Source: an uncultured Desulfobulbaceae bacterium (GTDB lineage Bacteria > Desulfobacterota > Desulfobulbia > Desulfobulbales > BM004). From it: 64,000 bases of DNA. Where the stretch lies: contig CAMYKS010000031.1 in NCBI GenBank assembly GCA_947259115.1, positions 48,936-112,935 of the forward strand, given 5' to 3'. A program made the translations under genes and the position numbers. The notes beneath the pieces were generated by a model that did not search any database, was not told the origin of the DNA, and was given only the letters and a program-made list of their open reading frames with translations. Positions 53,099-62,529 of the stretch are shown piece after piece; position 1 is the first letter of the stretch, and every line of letters begins with the position of its first letter.

Positions 53099-54369
53099 CA
53101 GGCCGGCAACTCGCCCTGATTGATCTTTTCTAATTCCCTTTGTGCAAAAACCTTTACAAGCACCCCTATGATCACCAGGTGGTAGAACAGGTCGAAATAG
53201 GCACGGCCGAGAAATACTCCTCCTGCCATATACGCCAAAATGCTTACCTGGATCATGTCGGCATAGTTGCAGATCCAGCTGCAGCTCTTGATGTTTTTAA
53301 ATTGCCGTTTAAGTTTCTGCATGGATGCGAGAGTTGAGAGCAGGAGAGCCATAAAGAAACCGAATGCGATAAATCCATGTTCTTGCAGCACCTCAAAATA
53401 TATGCTGTGAACATCACCGGCCATTATTGCGCCGGGATATGGCATATATTTTATCCTGTAAACGGTCAGGTAAGTATCAAAACCTCCTCCGGTCAGGGGT
53501 CTGTCCTTAGCAATATTCCAGGCCATTTTCCAGGCATTGATCCTACCCATTGCAGAAGCATCTTCTTCAAATGTTTCTATTGTTTCCATTCGGTCAAACC
53601 ACTTGTCAGCTATGAAAAATGGAGCGCTGAAAATAGCTGCAGCAACAAGAATACCGGCAATAAATCGTCTTTGGGATTTCAACAGGAGTAAAATAACAAC
53701 AACTGCCAGGGCGAGAAAGCCGCCGCGTCGGAAAGTAAAAATAACTGAAATTATACTGCCCAGAAAACAGGCATAAAGTGAAAACTTCAGCCATTTTTTA
53801 CTTTCGTTTCTGGCCTGAAAAAACAAAAGCGGCAGAGTCATGTTTAAGGCAAGGGCAAAATCCCCCTCCCCACCTATGAAAGAATTATCCGGCCCCCTGA
53901 CATTATGCACTCCACCTGTGAGTATGGTAAAAATGGCGCCCTTCAGGCCGAGTAGGCCCAGGGAAAATGCTATGACCAGAACCAGGTAGCGCAGCTTGTC
54001 TTTATTATTGATCAGAGGAAGCGTTATAAGCGCCATTAACAGAACTTTAGAGGTCTTTTGCCACATCAACCATGATACAGAAGGATTGAAAGCGGTAAAT
54101 GATGTTATAGTAAACAATATCCAAAGAATAAGGATGAACACCGTTTCCCTTTCCATGTGAAACTTGTCCTTGTCCTCGGTGAACAGGTACCCTGCAAGGA
54201 CAGCGATTGCAACTATCTGGGCAAATGGAAAATCTGTTGCAGCTCCCCAGGAAAACTTGTGTGGATTCATGTAGCCCAGCCATGAGAAAGTCAGGATTCC
54301 TATCCATGGCTGAGTGAAACAAATGGGCAGGAGACTGAATACAATTATAAATAAAATGGTGGCGCGCAT
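53098..54369 (-). CDS. O-antigen-ligase-like membrane protein, exosortase-A system associated
   Basis: A 423-residue integral membrane protein with about ten predicted helices. The N-terminal region (TQPWIGILTFSWLGYMNPHK) is typical of putative O-glycosylation ligases tied to exosortase A (TIGR03097/DUF5935). The Wzy_C loop includes GRINAWKMAWNIAKDRPLTGGGF and VHSIYFEVLQEHGF. It probably joins lipid-linked glycan to protein or to growing polymer in the periplasm. It overlaps the GT4 gene by one base. Confidence 0.9.
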   Translation of the reverse strand: MRATILFIIVFSLLPICFTQPWIGILTFSWLGYMNPHKFSWGAATDFPFAQIVAIAVLAGYLFTEDKDKFHMERETVFILILWILFTITSFTAFNPSVSWLMWQKTSKVLLMALITLPLINNKDKLRYLVLVIAFSLGLLGLKGAIFTILTGGVHNVRGPDNSFIGGEGDFALALNMTLPLLFFQARNESKKWLKFSLYACFLGSIISVIFTFRRGGFLALAVVVILLLLKSQRRFIAGILVAAAIFSAPFFIADKWFDRMETIETFEEDASAMGRINAWKMAWNIAKDRPLTGGGFDTYLTVYRIKYMPYPGAIMAGDVHSIYFEVLQEHGFIAFGFFMALLLSTLASMQKLKRQFKNIKSCSWICNYADMIQVSILAYMAGGVFLGRAYFDLFYHLVIIGVLVKVFAQRELEKINQGELPA

Positions 54370-54456
54370 AGTAGTTTATTTGAGATTCCTTATTTTATTG
54401 TACGGAGAATTCATTATACTTTTTTTGAAGAAATTCTATTTTTTGCTTGTTCTCTG

Positions 54457-55413
54457 TTAGCCATCCGCGCTGTTCCCGTACCCCATGCCTTCCATTATTC
54501 CGCTGATTATCGGCATTATCCTTTCAATGCGCTCCCTGTTCTCCTCCTTCCATTTGTCCAGACGCGGCCGGGAGAATGCATTATAGGGTTTTGCAGAAAG
54601 GTTTTCACAATGTTTCCGAATTTCATCCGTATAGCTCATATCTAATTGGGTAAATGCCCTGCGGAATGTTTCTACGGGCTTATTCAGGAGATCTTCGTAG
54701 ACTATTTCCACCCACTGGTCTGCCGGTATTATTTTCTTAGCGTTCAAAACCGCCCTGTTTGCCTCGATCCATTGTACCGCGCATACCTCCTCAATAGATT
54801 TTGAGGTAAAATCCCGCCAACCGCTGAAAAGGAAGAAACACCAGCGGTTGTACCTGCCGTTGTCAATTTCCACCCTGGCCGGCAGATCGTGCGACCAGGC
54901 GCCGTATTCATCCGGGCGTCCCCAGCCGTGGATCATGGAATTTATATTGTCCCTGCCGTCACGTCTAATGAAGACGAAAAAGGCATTGGGAAACATGGCG
55001 TGCAGATAGGGTATCCTGAAGCAGTTCTGATTGGCCTTGTCCAGGAATCTTTTTGCACCAAGATAGCGGTAGAAAAATTTCGGCACCTCCCGCCTATCCT
55101 TCCCGGTAACATCTTTTTCGGTGAGAATGTGGGAATTCCAGTTATTTTCCTCCATAGGGTGTAGCATATTCCAAAAATCATGGGATTCCTTGCGCATGGT
55201 AGCCAGTTCCGGCGCCATTCCAAGAACATTATAAACCGCCGTGGTGCCGGACCGTGAACAACCTACCACAAATACCGGGCGCTTAAATTCCGGTTGCAGC
55301 AGCGGGTATACCAGATCCCGCCAACGCCACAAAAGCCTTTTCCCATAATAAGCAAGGGTCTTTCGCACCTTCACCATGAAAGTCGCATTATCTCTTGATT
55401 CTTGTTTACTCAT
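54457..55413 (-). CDS. PAPS-dependent sulfotransferase
   Basis: A 318-residue cytoplasmic sulfotransferase. The 5'-phosphosulfate loop is GCSRSGTT (51-58) and the 3'-phosphate site is in FFVFIRRDGRDNINSMIHG. Both match the Sulfotransfer_3-like fold. It would sulfate a sugar of the surface polymer with PAPS from the APS-kinase gene at the window end. Its start overlaps the preceding GT2 gene by 8 bases, so they are coupled. Confidence 0.88.
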   Translation of the reverse strand: MSKQESRDNATFMVKVRKTLAYYGKRLLWRWRDLVYPLLQPEFKRPVFVVGCSRSGTTAVYNVLGMAPELATMRKESHDFWNMLHPMEENNWNSHILTEKDVTGKDRREVPKFFYRYLGAKRFLDKANQNCFRIPYLHAMFPNAFFVFIRRDGRDNINSMIHGWGRPDEYGAWSHDLPARVEIDNGRYNRWCFFLFSGWRDFTSKSIEEVCAVQWIEANRAVLNAKKIIPADQWVEIVYEDLLNKPVETFRRAFTQLDMSYTDEIRKHCENLSAKPYNAFSRPRLDKWKEENRERIERIMPIISGIMEGMGYGNSADG

Positions 55414-56344
55414 TCCGGTGCCCTTTTTTATGCCCTTGTATTTCCCCCATAACGGAGGCCAGCTTTACAAGATAATAACGCCGGGCAGACTGCTGGAGAC
55501 AAAAGATTGATTTCAACAGATGTGCGGCAGCCATCCTGTAAAAATACCGAGGGATGGCACCTGAAGATATTTTGTCACTCAGTTGGTACGCCGCCATTGA
55601 TCGGTAATAGGCCTTTTTGATCAAATAATTGAGGGTTAATTTATTCTTATCCACATGATGGTACTGCAGAATTTCAGGTATATACATGAGACGTTCCCCA
55701 TGTTTGAGTGCCCGCCTGATAAATTCGAGATCCTCCCCTCCCTGCAGGTTATGCCCTTTAGGGCCGAACTCTTCACTGAAAAGGCCGACATTCTTAAAAA
55801 CAGACCTTTTTATGACCAGGTTCCCGGCGCCGGGAATGAACATCCCCTTGTCAAGCTGAACTTCAAGAACACTGTCTCCCATATTAAAATTCGGAATCGG
55901 AAACGGACGTATAGGGTACCTGGTGTCATCATGAATCCACGGGGGTTCTGTCCCGTCCCAGTTCGGCGTTATCCTGCCGCAGAAAATATTACAATCGGGA
56001 TAGTTCGCCGCCGCAGAGCGGATCGCCTTGAAATAGCCGGGACTGACAATATGGTCGTCATCAACAAATGCCAGCAAGTCTCCTGCAGCGTTATTGATAG
56101 CGGTATTCAAGGCAAAGGTCTTACCCTGTTTCGGTTCTTTCAAGGGGTGTATTTTGAATTTGCTCTTTTTGACGTGCTCGGTGATCACCTGGAAAGAATT
56201 GTCGCTACAGGCATTATCGACAATTACCAATTCAATCTCTATATTTTCCGGCATTTCCGTCTTCTCGAGTGAATTCAGAACTTCGGGAAGTAGAAAGGCC
56301 CGATTATGGGTGCAGATTATTACTGAAATATCGATGGATGACAT
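55406..56344 (-). CDS. Glycosyltransferase family 2
   Basis: A 312-residue GT-A enzyme starting SVIICTHNRAFLLPEVLNSL, with the nucleotide-sugar DxD-type motif in LLAFVDDDHIVSPGYF and GGEDLEFIRRALKHG near the acceptor site. Its substrate is unknown. It sits between another GT2 gene (27 bp upstream) and a sulfotransferase (8-base overlap downstream). Confidence 0.9.
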   Translation of the reverse strand: MSSIDISVIICTHNRAFLLPEVLNSLEKTEMPENIEIELVIVDNACSDNSFQVITEHVKKSKFKIHPLKEPKQGKTFALNTAINNAAGDLLAFVDDDHIVSPGYFKAIRSAAANYPDCNIFCGRITPNWDGTEPPWIHDDTRYPIRPFPIPNFNMGDSVLEVQLDKGMFIPGAGNLVIKRSVFKNVGLFSEEFGPKGHNLQGGEDLEFIRRALKHGERLMYIPEILQYHHVDKNKLTLNYLIKKAYYRSMAAYQLSDKISSGAIPRYFYRMAAAHLLKSIFCLQQSARRYYLVKLASVMGEIQGHKKGHRNE

Positions 56345-56371
56345 CAGGACGTTATAAATGTATATAGTATG

Positions 56372-57274
56372 TTATTTCTTCAGTGAATAAATATCTCTTC
56401 TTCCCCTGATGAATCCAATGATCCACCAGACATTCATTTGCATTCTCATTGTCGGTTTTAAGATATACTTAACTGTACTTCTGAAAAGCTGAGGAAAAAT
56501 AAATAACGGGATGCCATATACTGTCCGCTTGTATTCAACAGATTCATTCAGTGCTTTTTGCTCACCAGCCCTGAAATGAAGCTTCCTGAAATATTGTTTC
56601 TGCAATTTTTCCGGCCCAATAACATGATAGACGATTGCTGCAGGTATATACATCCCTTTGCCACCTGAAGCGAGAAACCGGGTAAAGAGTTCATACTCAT
56701 CACCACCAAAATCTTTGTTCCCCGTCCTTCCATAGTTCGGATTAAAGTAGCCTGTCTTGGCAAAGAAATCCCTGGCAAATACCATATTGCCCCCAAACGG
56801 GTAACGCACGTTATCAAAATTTATCTCTTCGTCCCCGTAATCAAGGTAGCCAAGGAACCCCCATAGTTCCTTACTTAACCACCCTGGAAGTTCTTTATCA
56901 GTCTTCAGAAATATTTTTCCGCCAACGCACTCGCAGCCATATTTCACAAGACCCTGATGTAAAGACGCAACCCAATTTTTTCCTGCTATGGCATCATCAT
57001 CTGTAAAAGCAACATACTTTCCCTTTGATTCGACTATCCCACGGTTTCTTGCATGGGATAAACCTTGTTTTTCTTCAGTAAAATATTTCACCGGGATAGG
57101 TGTTTTTAATTCAAAACCTTTAACAACATCTTTTGTATCATCTACCGAGTTATTGTCTATAACCACTATTTCCCATAGCAGTTCTTCAGAAACTTCCTGT
57201 TCAACAAGGCTGTTCAGTATATTGTTCAGATGCCTACTTCTGTTATATGTACATATAACGACACTGATATCCAT
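56372..57274 (-). CDS. Glycosyltransferase family 2
   Basis: A 300-residue GT-A enzyme with SVVICTYNRSRHLNNILNSL, KYVAFTDDDAIAGKNWV (DxD-type) and GGDEYELFTRFLASGGK. It is paralogous to the GT2 at 55406. AGGA lies just before the ATG, overlapping the end of a 34-codon fragment upstream. It begins the tightly packed six-gene minus-strand run that ends with asnB. Confidence 0.9.
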   Translation of the reverse strand: MDISVVICTYNRSRHLNNILNSLVEQEVSEELLWEIVVIDNNSVDDTKDVVKGFELKTPIPVKYFTEEKQGLSHARNRGIVESKGKYVAFTDDDAIAGKNWVASLHQGLVKYGCECVGGKIFLKTDKELPGWLSKELWGFLGYLDYGDEEINFDNVRYPFGGNMVFARDFFAKTGYFNPNYGRTGNKDFGGDEYELFTRFLASGGKGMYIPAAIVYHVIGPEKLQKQYFRKLHFRAGEQKALNESVEYKRTVYGIPLFIFPQLFRSTVKYILKPTMRMQMNVWWIIGFIRGRRDIYSLKK

Positions 57275-57283
57275 TGGAGTCCT

Positions 57284-57388
57284 TTATGCTGGCTTAATTT
57301 CTGTCTTAAATTTGCAGAACGAGTTATCCGCCAGCTCCATATCCCGGTGTTTCTGGACCCATTCATACTGTTCATAACCGAATGTCAT
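57284..57388 (-). pseudogene. Short coding remnant upstream of GT2
   Basis: A 34-residue frame (MTFGYEQYEWVQKHRDMELA...) with protein-like composition ends 9 bases before the GT2 start and carries that gene's ribosome site. It has no ribosome site of its own and looks like the 3' end of a deleted cluster gene. The family is not recognised. Confidence 0.35.
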
Positions 57389-57777
57389 ATCTACATTAGC
57401 TCATTGAGAAAATGAGTTTCTGGCGAAACGGGTACATTGCTGTGACTGTCGCACGCAAAGACAAGGAGCGTAGTTCCAGACCTGTAGGCTCCTATAAAAA
57501 AAACATGGCAGGTAAAGAGTGGATGCTTCATTGTCTATGGTCATGACTCAATCCCATTACGGTTGGAAAGCGGGCTGATTATCCGTAAAATCCTATTGAC
57601 TATACGAGCTGGTAAATTCAGAAACATTATCAATAGGCGATAATTTTTTTAAGATGATTTTCCATCATGTATCTTTAATCCCCTTGACTCTATTCCAATA
57701 AAACAAAATGCCAGTATCAGGCAGCTTACCATCACATTGTTTTTAAGTAAAAATCTTAGCCTAAATGATCAACCGTA
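57389..57777. other. 389-bp gap in the polysaccharide cluster
   Basis: Beyond the fragment at 57284-57388 there is only a 45-codon plus-strand frame at 57412-57549 (MSFWRNGYIAVTVARKD...) without ribosome site. The rest is AT-rich. I suspect deletion debris between two gene blocks rather than function. Confidence 0.35.
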
Positions 57778-58536
57778 TCATTCTTCTAAAAACCTCTCAT
57801 ATTGACCACCCGCAAGAGCATCCCGAACTTCGTCATAATTCTCGATCAGCATATTTAATTCCCCGGGATTTTGCTTAACGGTTCTTGGCTCTATTTTCTC
57901 AGTCTGATTTATGTCGACACCAAGAAATTCAAAAATATTTTGCAGTGAACTCTTGCGATTTAACACAATTTGCTCATGGCTGACATTGAGGTATTGAAAC
58001 TCCTGAGCCAAGGTATCTATTTGACAATCAATAGATTCCAAACAATTAATAGACCGTTTAAGATCGTCCAGATCTAACGTGATACTAATCTGTCGCCCCC
58101 TGTAGTTGCTTGAACTCCAACGAGATTCTTTATTTGCAATCTTTGAGGAAAGATATCTTCTGAGCAAATTATGCCTGGTTAACCTTATTATTTTGAATTC
58201 ATTAATTTTCCAGTGGTCCCGAAAATTTGGATATCTCTCGAACTGTCCCGGGTACATAATTTTATATCCGACAGCCTGGGGATCACCTGTAGTTTGAATC
58301 GTACAGATGTCATTAAGAAAGTTTTCTATGCTGTAATCTCTTAAATACTTATGAGATAAGCGCCTCAGAAAAGATTTATTAACCCATTTTAAATACCCTT
58401 TTCCGTAGGCGGGATTAAAAATTTCTCCAAAGCACGTTATTTGGGGATGCTCATTCAGCATTGCTTTTAACATGTTGCTGCCACAGCGAGCATAACTCAG
58501 CATAATAAATTTTTGCACTTCTTTCGATTGTGACAT
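57778..58536 (-). CDS. Stf0/NodH-like sulfotransferase
   Basis: A 252-residue sulfotransferase. The PAPS 5'-loop is SYARCGSNML (about 14-23), followed by the C-x-GE-x-FNP segment common to Stf0-type enzymes. Later, FKIIRLTRHNLLRRYLS matches the 3'-phosphate-binding helix. It would sulfate a glycan or glycolipid. The start is uncertain: the frame runs to ATG 58599 and TTG 58602, but family members begin close to the PAPS loop, so ATG 58536 is used. No ribosome site decides it. Low GC compared with its neighbours suggests later acquisition. Confidence 0.8.
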   Translation of the reverse strand: MSQSKEVQKFIMLSYARCGSNMLKAMLNEHPQITCFGEIFNPAYGKGYLKWVNKSFLRRLSHKYLRDYSIENFLNDICTIQTTGDPQAVGYKIMYPGQFERYPNFRDHWKINEFKIIRLTRHNLLRRYLSSKIANKESRWSSSNYRGRQISITLDLDDLKRSINCLESIDCQIDTLAQEFQYLNVSHEQIVLNRKSSLQNIFEFLGVDINQTEKIEPRTVKQNPGELNMLIENYDEVRDALAGGQYERFLEE

Positions 58537-58687
58537 TAATGTTAACTCATCATCTGTTAAGTTTGTATGACACCAAAAGGACACCCAATAGATCTTCATC
58601 AATATAAAATGATTAAGCTAAAATTGGTAAAAACAGCTTAGTAGCATTTCGTGATCAGCATCCGGTTTTCAGTTAAGTTTATTCATT

Positions 58688-59485
58688 TTACTGATGTTGG
58701 TTCCCAGCAATTCGACTGACAACCCGAGATGCATAATATTTCAAGGGCTGGAAAACGCTTGCTTCATTAGTGCCAAACTTAAGTTTTTGTTTTACTTTCC
58801 ATAATGAATCATTGCCGAAGATTTCAATGCGTCTGAGTTTAAGCATATCAGTACTGCTGTTGTTAAATCCGGAACGCGTGGTACATGCAGATTTAAATCC
58901 TGCTTCTTTAACAAGTTTTACAACTTGCTCATTTAACAACCCATAAGGGTAAGCAAAGTGCTTCACTTCTGCACCTAAATTCTCCTCAATAATCGCTTTG
59001 GACTCGGAGATTTCCTTGCGAGCCGTGTCCCGGCCAATTTCTGGAAGGCAAACATGATTTAATGTGTGCGCCCCAAAACCAACGAGATCTTGCATTTGCT
59101 TAATTTGATACCAGGATAAAAGCTTGCGCTCGGGAAATCCCCGGGAACTCATCCAAGAGTTTTTTTCGCCCAACATACCGGCAGTTAGGAATATTGTAGA
59201 TGGGATGGAATATTTTTGTAATATTGGATAGCCGTTGATAAAATTATCCTCAAACCCGTCATCAATCGTTATCACAACGCTATTTTCAGGTAACGGAATA
59301 CGTTGTATATGATGCGTAACTATATCGTCAAGTGAAACTGCATTGCAGTTTTGTCGAATAAACCGCATATGTTTCTCAAATAACCCTGGAGTACAGGCGT
59401 ATTTTATTTCTGAGTCACTGCGCGGTGTTGAAATCATATGGTACATAAGTATAAGAAAACGGTTTTCAGCCATTTCACTGACCAT
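58688..59485 (-). CDS. Polysaccharide deacetylase (NodB domain)
   Basis: A 265-residue cytoplasmic-looking CE4 enzyme without a clear signal peptide. Motifs are LILMYHMIS, VVITIDDGFEDNF (catalytic Asp pair), FGAHTLNHVCL (metal His) and KHFAYPYGLLNE. It would remove an acetyl group from a precursor or the polymer. Its start overlaps the GT2 gene upstream by 11 bases, so it is coupled to it. Confidence 0.88.
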   Translation of the reverse strand: MVSEMAENRFLILMYHMISTPRSDSEIKYACTPGLFEKHMRFIRQNCNAVSLDDIVTHHIQRIPLPENSVVITIDDGFEDNFINGYPILQKYSIPSTIFLTAGMLGEKNSWMSSRGFPERKLLSWYQIKQMQDLVGFGAHTLNHVCLPEIGRDTARKEISESKAIIEENLGAEVKHFAYPYGLLNEQVVKLVKEAGFKSACTTRSGFNNSSTDMLKLRRIEIFGNDSLWKVKQKLKFGTNEASVFQPLKYYASRVVSRIAGNQHQ

Positions 59486-60410
59486 CCGAATTATTCAAAA
59501 GACGAAAATAGATTTTTTCCGGCAGTAATGATGGAAGTATATATTTTAATTCTCCAGGTTTCCAGTAACCGCTCCAAAGCAAAACACGGAACAGCTTTTG
59601 AGCTGAAACCAAATCCCGCTGCCAGTATGCTTCAAATGCTTTTTCATATAAAAATTGATGCCGCAACCTGCGTCTGGTGGTTTTATTTATATGTTTGACG
59701 CACCCGGGGTTGTTATGAATAAAGTCTCGGCGTACTCGCCAGGAATCGAGAACTTGACGCCATTTGACAGCAGAAATTTGCCCGGTGTCGTGCCAACGGT
59801 AATAAGCCAGTACCCTTCCGACCTGAACAATGTTATGCGTGACTGCAGATAAACGCAGCCACAGGTCGTAATCCATAGAGGTAAAATAGCGCTCTGAAAA
59901 TCCACCTACGCGTTCAAGGACAGAACGTCGGGTCAGAGCGGCATGGATTGGCCATGGGCAATTGCTGAGAAAAGCTTCACTGATGTCACCTTCTTCATAG
60001 ACTGGCGGGATATATGGCTCAGTGCCCTTTTGGCGGCCGACATTCTGCCAGCCGCAATATGCAATATCAGCTCGCTGTTTTTCGATAACGTCTGCTAGGC
60101 TGCTCAAACAGTCTTTTTCCCAGTAATCATCAGCATCAAGAAATGCGATGAAGTTACCTTTAGCCTGCTTTAAACCCAAGTTGCGCGCCGGGTAAGGTCC
60201 CTGGTTTTCCTGTGTAAAAAATTTTATTTGCTGGGGATATCTTGCCGCTAGACTTTCAAGGACTTGCGGGCTGTCATCATCGGACCCGTCATCAACCACG
60301 ATAAGTTCAACCGACACATGCTTTTGTTCGAGTACGGATTGTACAGCTTGTTCAACAAATTCACGGGCATTATAACAAGGCATAATAACGGATATCAGTT
60401 GAGTATCCAT
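59475..60410 (-). CDS. Glycosyltransferase family 2
   Basis: A 311-residue GT-A enzyme: ISVIMPCYNAREFVEQAVQS, VVDDGSDDDSPQVLE, the donor-site NFIAFLDADDYWEKD and the W-rich block TSMDYDLWLRLSA. The closest pattern is the large bacterial GT2 group that adds hexoses to lipid-linked precursors. It is coupled to the deacetylase gene by an 11-base overlap. Confidence 0.9.
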   Translation of the reverse strand: MDTQLISVIMPCYNAREFVEQAVQSVLEQKHVSVELIVVDDGSDDDSPQVLESLAARYPQQIKFFTQENQGPYPARNLGLKQAKGNFIAFLDADDYWEKDCLSSLADVIEKQRADIAYCGWQNVGRQKGTEPYIPPVYEEGDISEAFLSNCPWPIHAALTRRSVLERVGGFSERYFTSMDYDLWLRLSAVTHNIVQVGRVLAYYRWHDTGQISAVKWRQVLDSWRVRRDFIHNNPGCVKHINKTTRRRLRHQFLYEKAFEAYWQRDLVSAQKLFRVLLWSGYWKPGELKYILPSLLPEKIYFRLLNNSDGQ

Positions 60411-60800
60411 GCTGCCGGTCTTGCTAAATTATTTTTATAAATGATTAGTGGATGTTGAGAAATCATCAGGCAAGTTTATATAGGTTTATAGAAAGGATTC
60501 GAGGGGAAATTCCTGGACCATAATTTTTCTAAGCGCGAAATGCGTAAGGCATCTTCCCCGCAGGCTTAAAGGAAACTTCGTCACACCAACAAGTAATAGG
60601 AATTTTCATTCAGCTTCGATGCGTGGCCGATTACACACGCATATACTATCATATACAAATCAGTTATCTTATACAAATCAATTTTTCCATGGTTAATTGA
60701 TTCAATGTCCTCCCTAATCTAAGGATATTGCTCAAATTATTGACATGTTTTCTTGTTAATTTGTACAGATGCTAACTGTTAAAGAAGATCTTTGCATTGT
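60411..60800. other. 390-bp AT-rich spacer, no gene
   Basis: It separates the GT2-deacetylase pair from the sulfotransferase fusion gene on the same strand and presumably contains the promoter of the pair. No frame of note, hairpin or repeat was found. A TTGACA near 60738 faces the wrong way for the minus-strand genes. Confidence 0.45.
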
Positions 60801-62144
60801 TTATACTATGGCAATACAACTATTTGTAAATGATTTTTTATTGTAGGTAAGGTCTTGTTTTGTATCACAATCCTTAACTTTCAGGCCAACTGCTCCAGCG
60901 ATTGCATGGGCTGCAGCAGTCTGCCACTCCATTGACTTTTCAATAGTCTTCATAGGCTCCGACTTCCCATCTGCAATGCTACACATCAATAAGGCCGTGT
61001 TAGTAACATTTCCAACATTTTTTCTCTGCCTATGCGATGCACCCTGCATGTTAAATTGCATCTCAGATGACTCAAAACTGCCTGTTTTAATTTGTTTAAG
61101 CTGCCGAAGTTCCGCCCCGGATTCACTGCAAAACGCCCCTTTGCCCAAAGTCCCGTAGAAAAGGGTACCAGTCAATGGGGCATGCACGACTCCCATATAG
61201 GGTTTATTATCCTCAATGAGCGCAATGTTTATCGTAAAGTTATTATCACCGGCTAAAAACGCCTCTTCATTTTCAAGGGGGTCTACCAGCCAGAAGTGGT
61301 TCAACTTGCGGCGCTCCAAGAAAGGTATGTCAGGGCTATGTGGAGATATCACAGGAATAGTTGGGCTGATGGCGGTCAGTCCGTCCACTATCCTTCTATA
61401 GGCTTGGATTGCCGCTAAATTCTGCGGGTTGTTACATATTGTATAACGACACCTGGCCAGGATTGATGAAAAAAATGAAGTTCCGGGGGACTTTTTCCTC
61501 GGCAAAAGATTCTTATTGCCATGTTTAACACAATAAGCTGTTAATAACTCCTCACCTGCATGACGTGCAATAGCAACAATGTCCTGGATGTCCATCCACC
61601 TGATCTGCGTCACGTTGGCTTTTGGAAAAGCAATATCGGGTATTGGTTTGTCAAGAAAAGGACAGAGTTTCTCCCAGCCATCACCTGCTATAATATCAAG
61701 AATCAGGAGGTCATGCGGCCTGTTCTGGAAATAATCAAGCACTGAATCGACAAATTTGTTATAGCCTTTTTTGAAAAGCTGCTCATCGAACACACTACAA
61801 CCGTATAAGTCCATGAATAGCTCTTTATGTGCTTCATTCTGCTTGTCATCAAGCTTTTGGGTGAATTGTTTTTTGCATGACTTCAGCCAACCGTTTGTTT
61901 CTCTGACAGTTAAAATGAATTTAGAATTGGGATACTCCCTATCCAATTCTTTATAAAAACTTGGAATCGGGGTGTCGGTAAAGGCGTCGTATTCAGCCAT
62001 AACCTTCCTGTCAATAGAGTTCAGGTCCCCGCGAGCATAGGTTTCAATACCCAGGTAATCCTTTGTCCTGCAGCCCAACAACTCAAGGGCACGGGCAAGG
62101 CTTGATGTTCCTGTTTTTGAAAGTCCGATTCCAAAAATCTTCAT
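60801..62144 (-). CDS. Sulfotransferase fused to a degenerate CysQ (PAP phosphatase-like) domain
   Basis: A 447-residue fusion. Residues 1-about 185 form a PAPS sulfotransferase (Sulfotransfer_4-like), with GLSKTGTSSLARAL (7-20) as the 5'-phosphosulfate loop and FILTVRETNGWLKSC for the 3' site. Residues about 190-447 align by eye with CysQ, the 3'(2'),5'-bisphosphate nucleotidase (FWLVDPL, FTINIALIEDNKPYMGVVHAP, YNKKSFTNSCIAI). Its metal-site residues are changed: EE becomes PH in PVISPHS (264-270), DPLDGT becomes DPLENE (288-293) and WDTAA becomes WQTAA (407-411). It may therefore sense or hold PAP rather than hydrolyse it. The gene is divergent from the APS-kinase gene. Confidence 0.82.
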   Translation of the reverse strand: MKIFGIGLSKTGTSSLARALELLGCRTKDYLGIETYARGDLNSIDRKVMAEYDAFTDTPIPSFYKELDREYPNSKFILTVRETNGWLKSCKKQFTQKLDDKQNEAHKELFMDLYGCSVFDEQLFKKGYNKFVDSVLDYFQNRPHDLLILDIIAGDGWEKLCPFLDKPIPDIAFPKANVTQIRWMDIQDIVAIARHAGEELLTAYCVKHGNKNLLPRKKSPGTSFFSSILARCRYTICNNPQNLAAIQAYRRIVDGLTAISPTIPVISPHSPDIPFLERRKLNHFWLVDPLENEEAFLAGDNNFTINIALIEDNKPYMGVVHAPLTGTLFYGTLGKGAFCSESGAELRQLKQIKTGSFESSEMQFNMQGASHRQRKNVGNVTNTALLMCSIADGKSEPMKTIEKSMEWQTAAAHAIAGAVGLKVKDCDTKQDLTYNKKSFTNSCIAIV

Positions 62145-62529
62145 GTATTTTTTTTAGTAGATAATGAATAACTTATAAGTTGGTAATGGGGGGGGGGCGA
62201 TAACTAATCATATTCAGATCATTTGCAAAAATCGGGGGCAGCCATATTTAAGCTCCCCAAAATCTTACATTTATAATTAATCATTGGATGCACTGTCAAT
62301 CAAAAACAAGTTGCTCATTGAACTGCAACAAATGAATTTTTATATTATGGGCAAAATTCTCTAAAGGTTTTATGTAGTCTCTCAGTATATGCAGCAGCAG
62401 AGAAAGCTCTGCCAGGATTTCATATAACTAGTTTTATATTTCAAATAAATGATATAAATTAACATCCGGTTATCGTTTCAAATTTTTTTTTATTTTTAAA
62501 AACATATTTTACCAGGAGAAAAATCACAG
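62145..62529. other. 385-bp divergent promoter region
   Basis: It holds the G10 tract at 62188-62197 and otherwise AT-rich sequence. It must carry promoters for both the sulfotransferase-CysQ fusion (leftward) and the APS-kinase gene (rightward). No further gene or clear hairpin is seen. Confidence 0.5.
62188..62197. repeat. Homopolymer of ten G residues
   Basis: An uninterrupted G10 (C10 on the coding strand of the leftward gene) lies 44-53 bases before the start codon of the sulfotransferase-CysQ fusion, in a promoter-like position. Such tracts slip during replication and can switch gene expression in other bacteria; here that is only a possibility. Confidence 0.7.
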
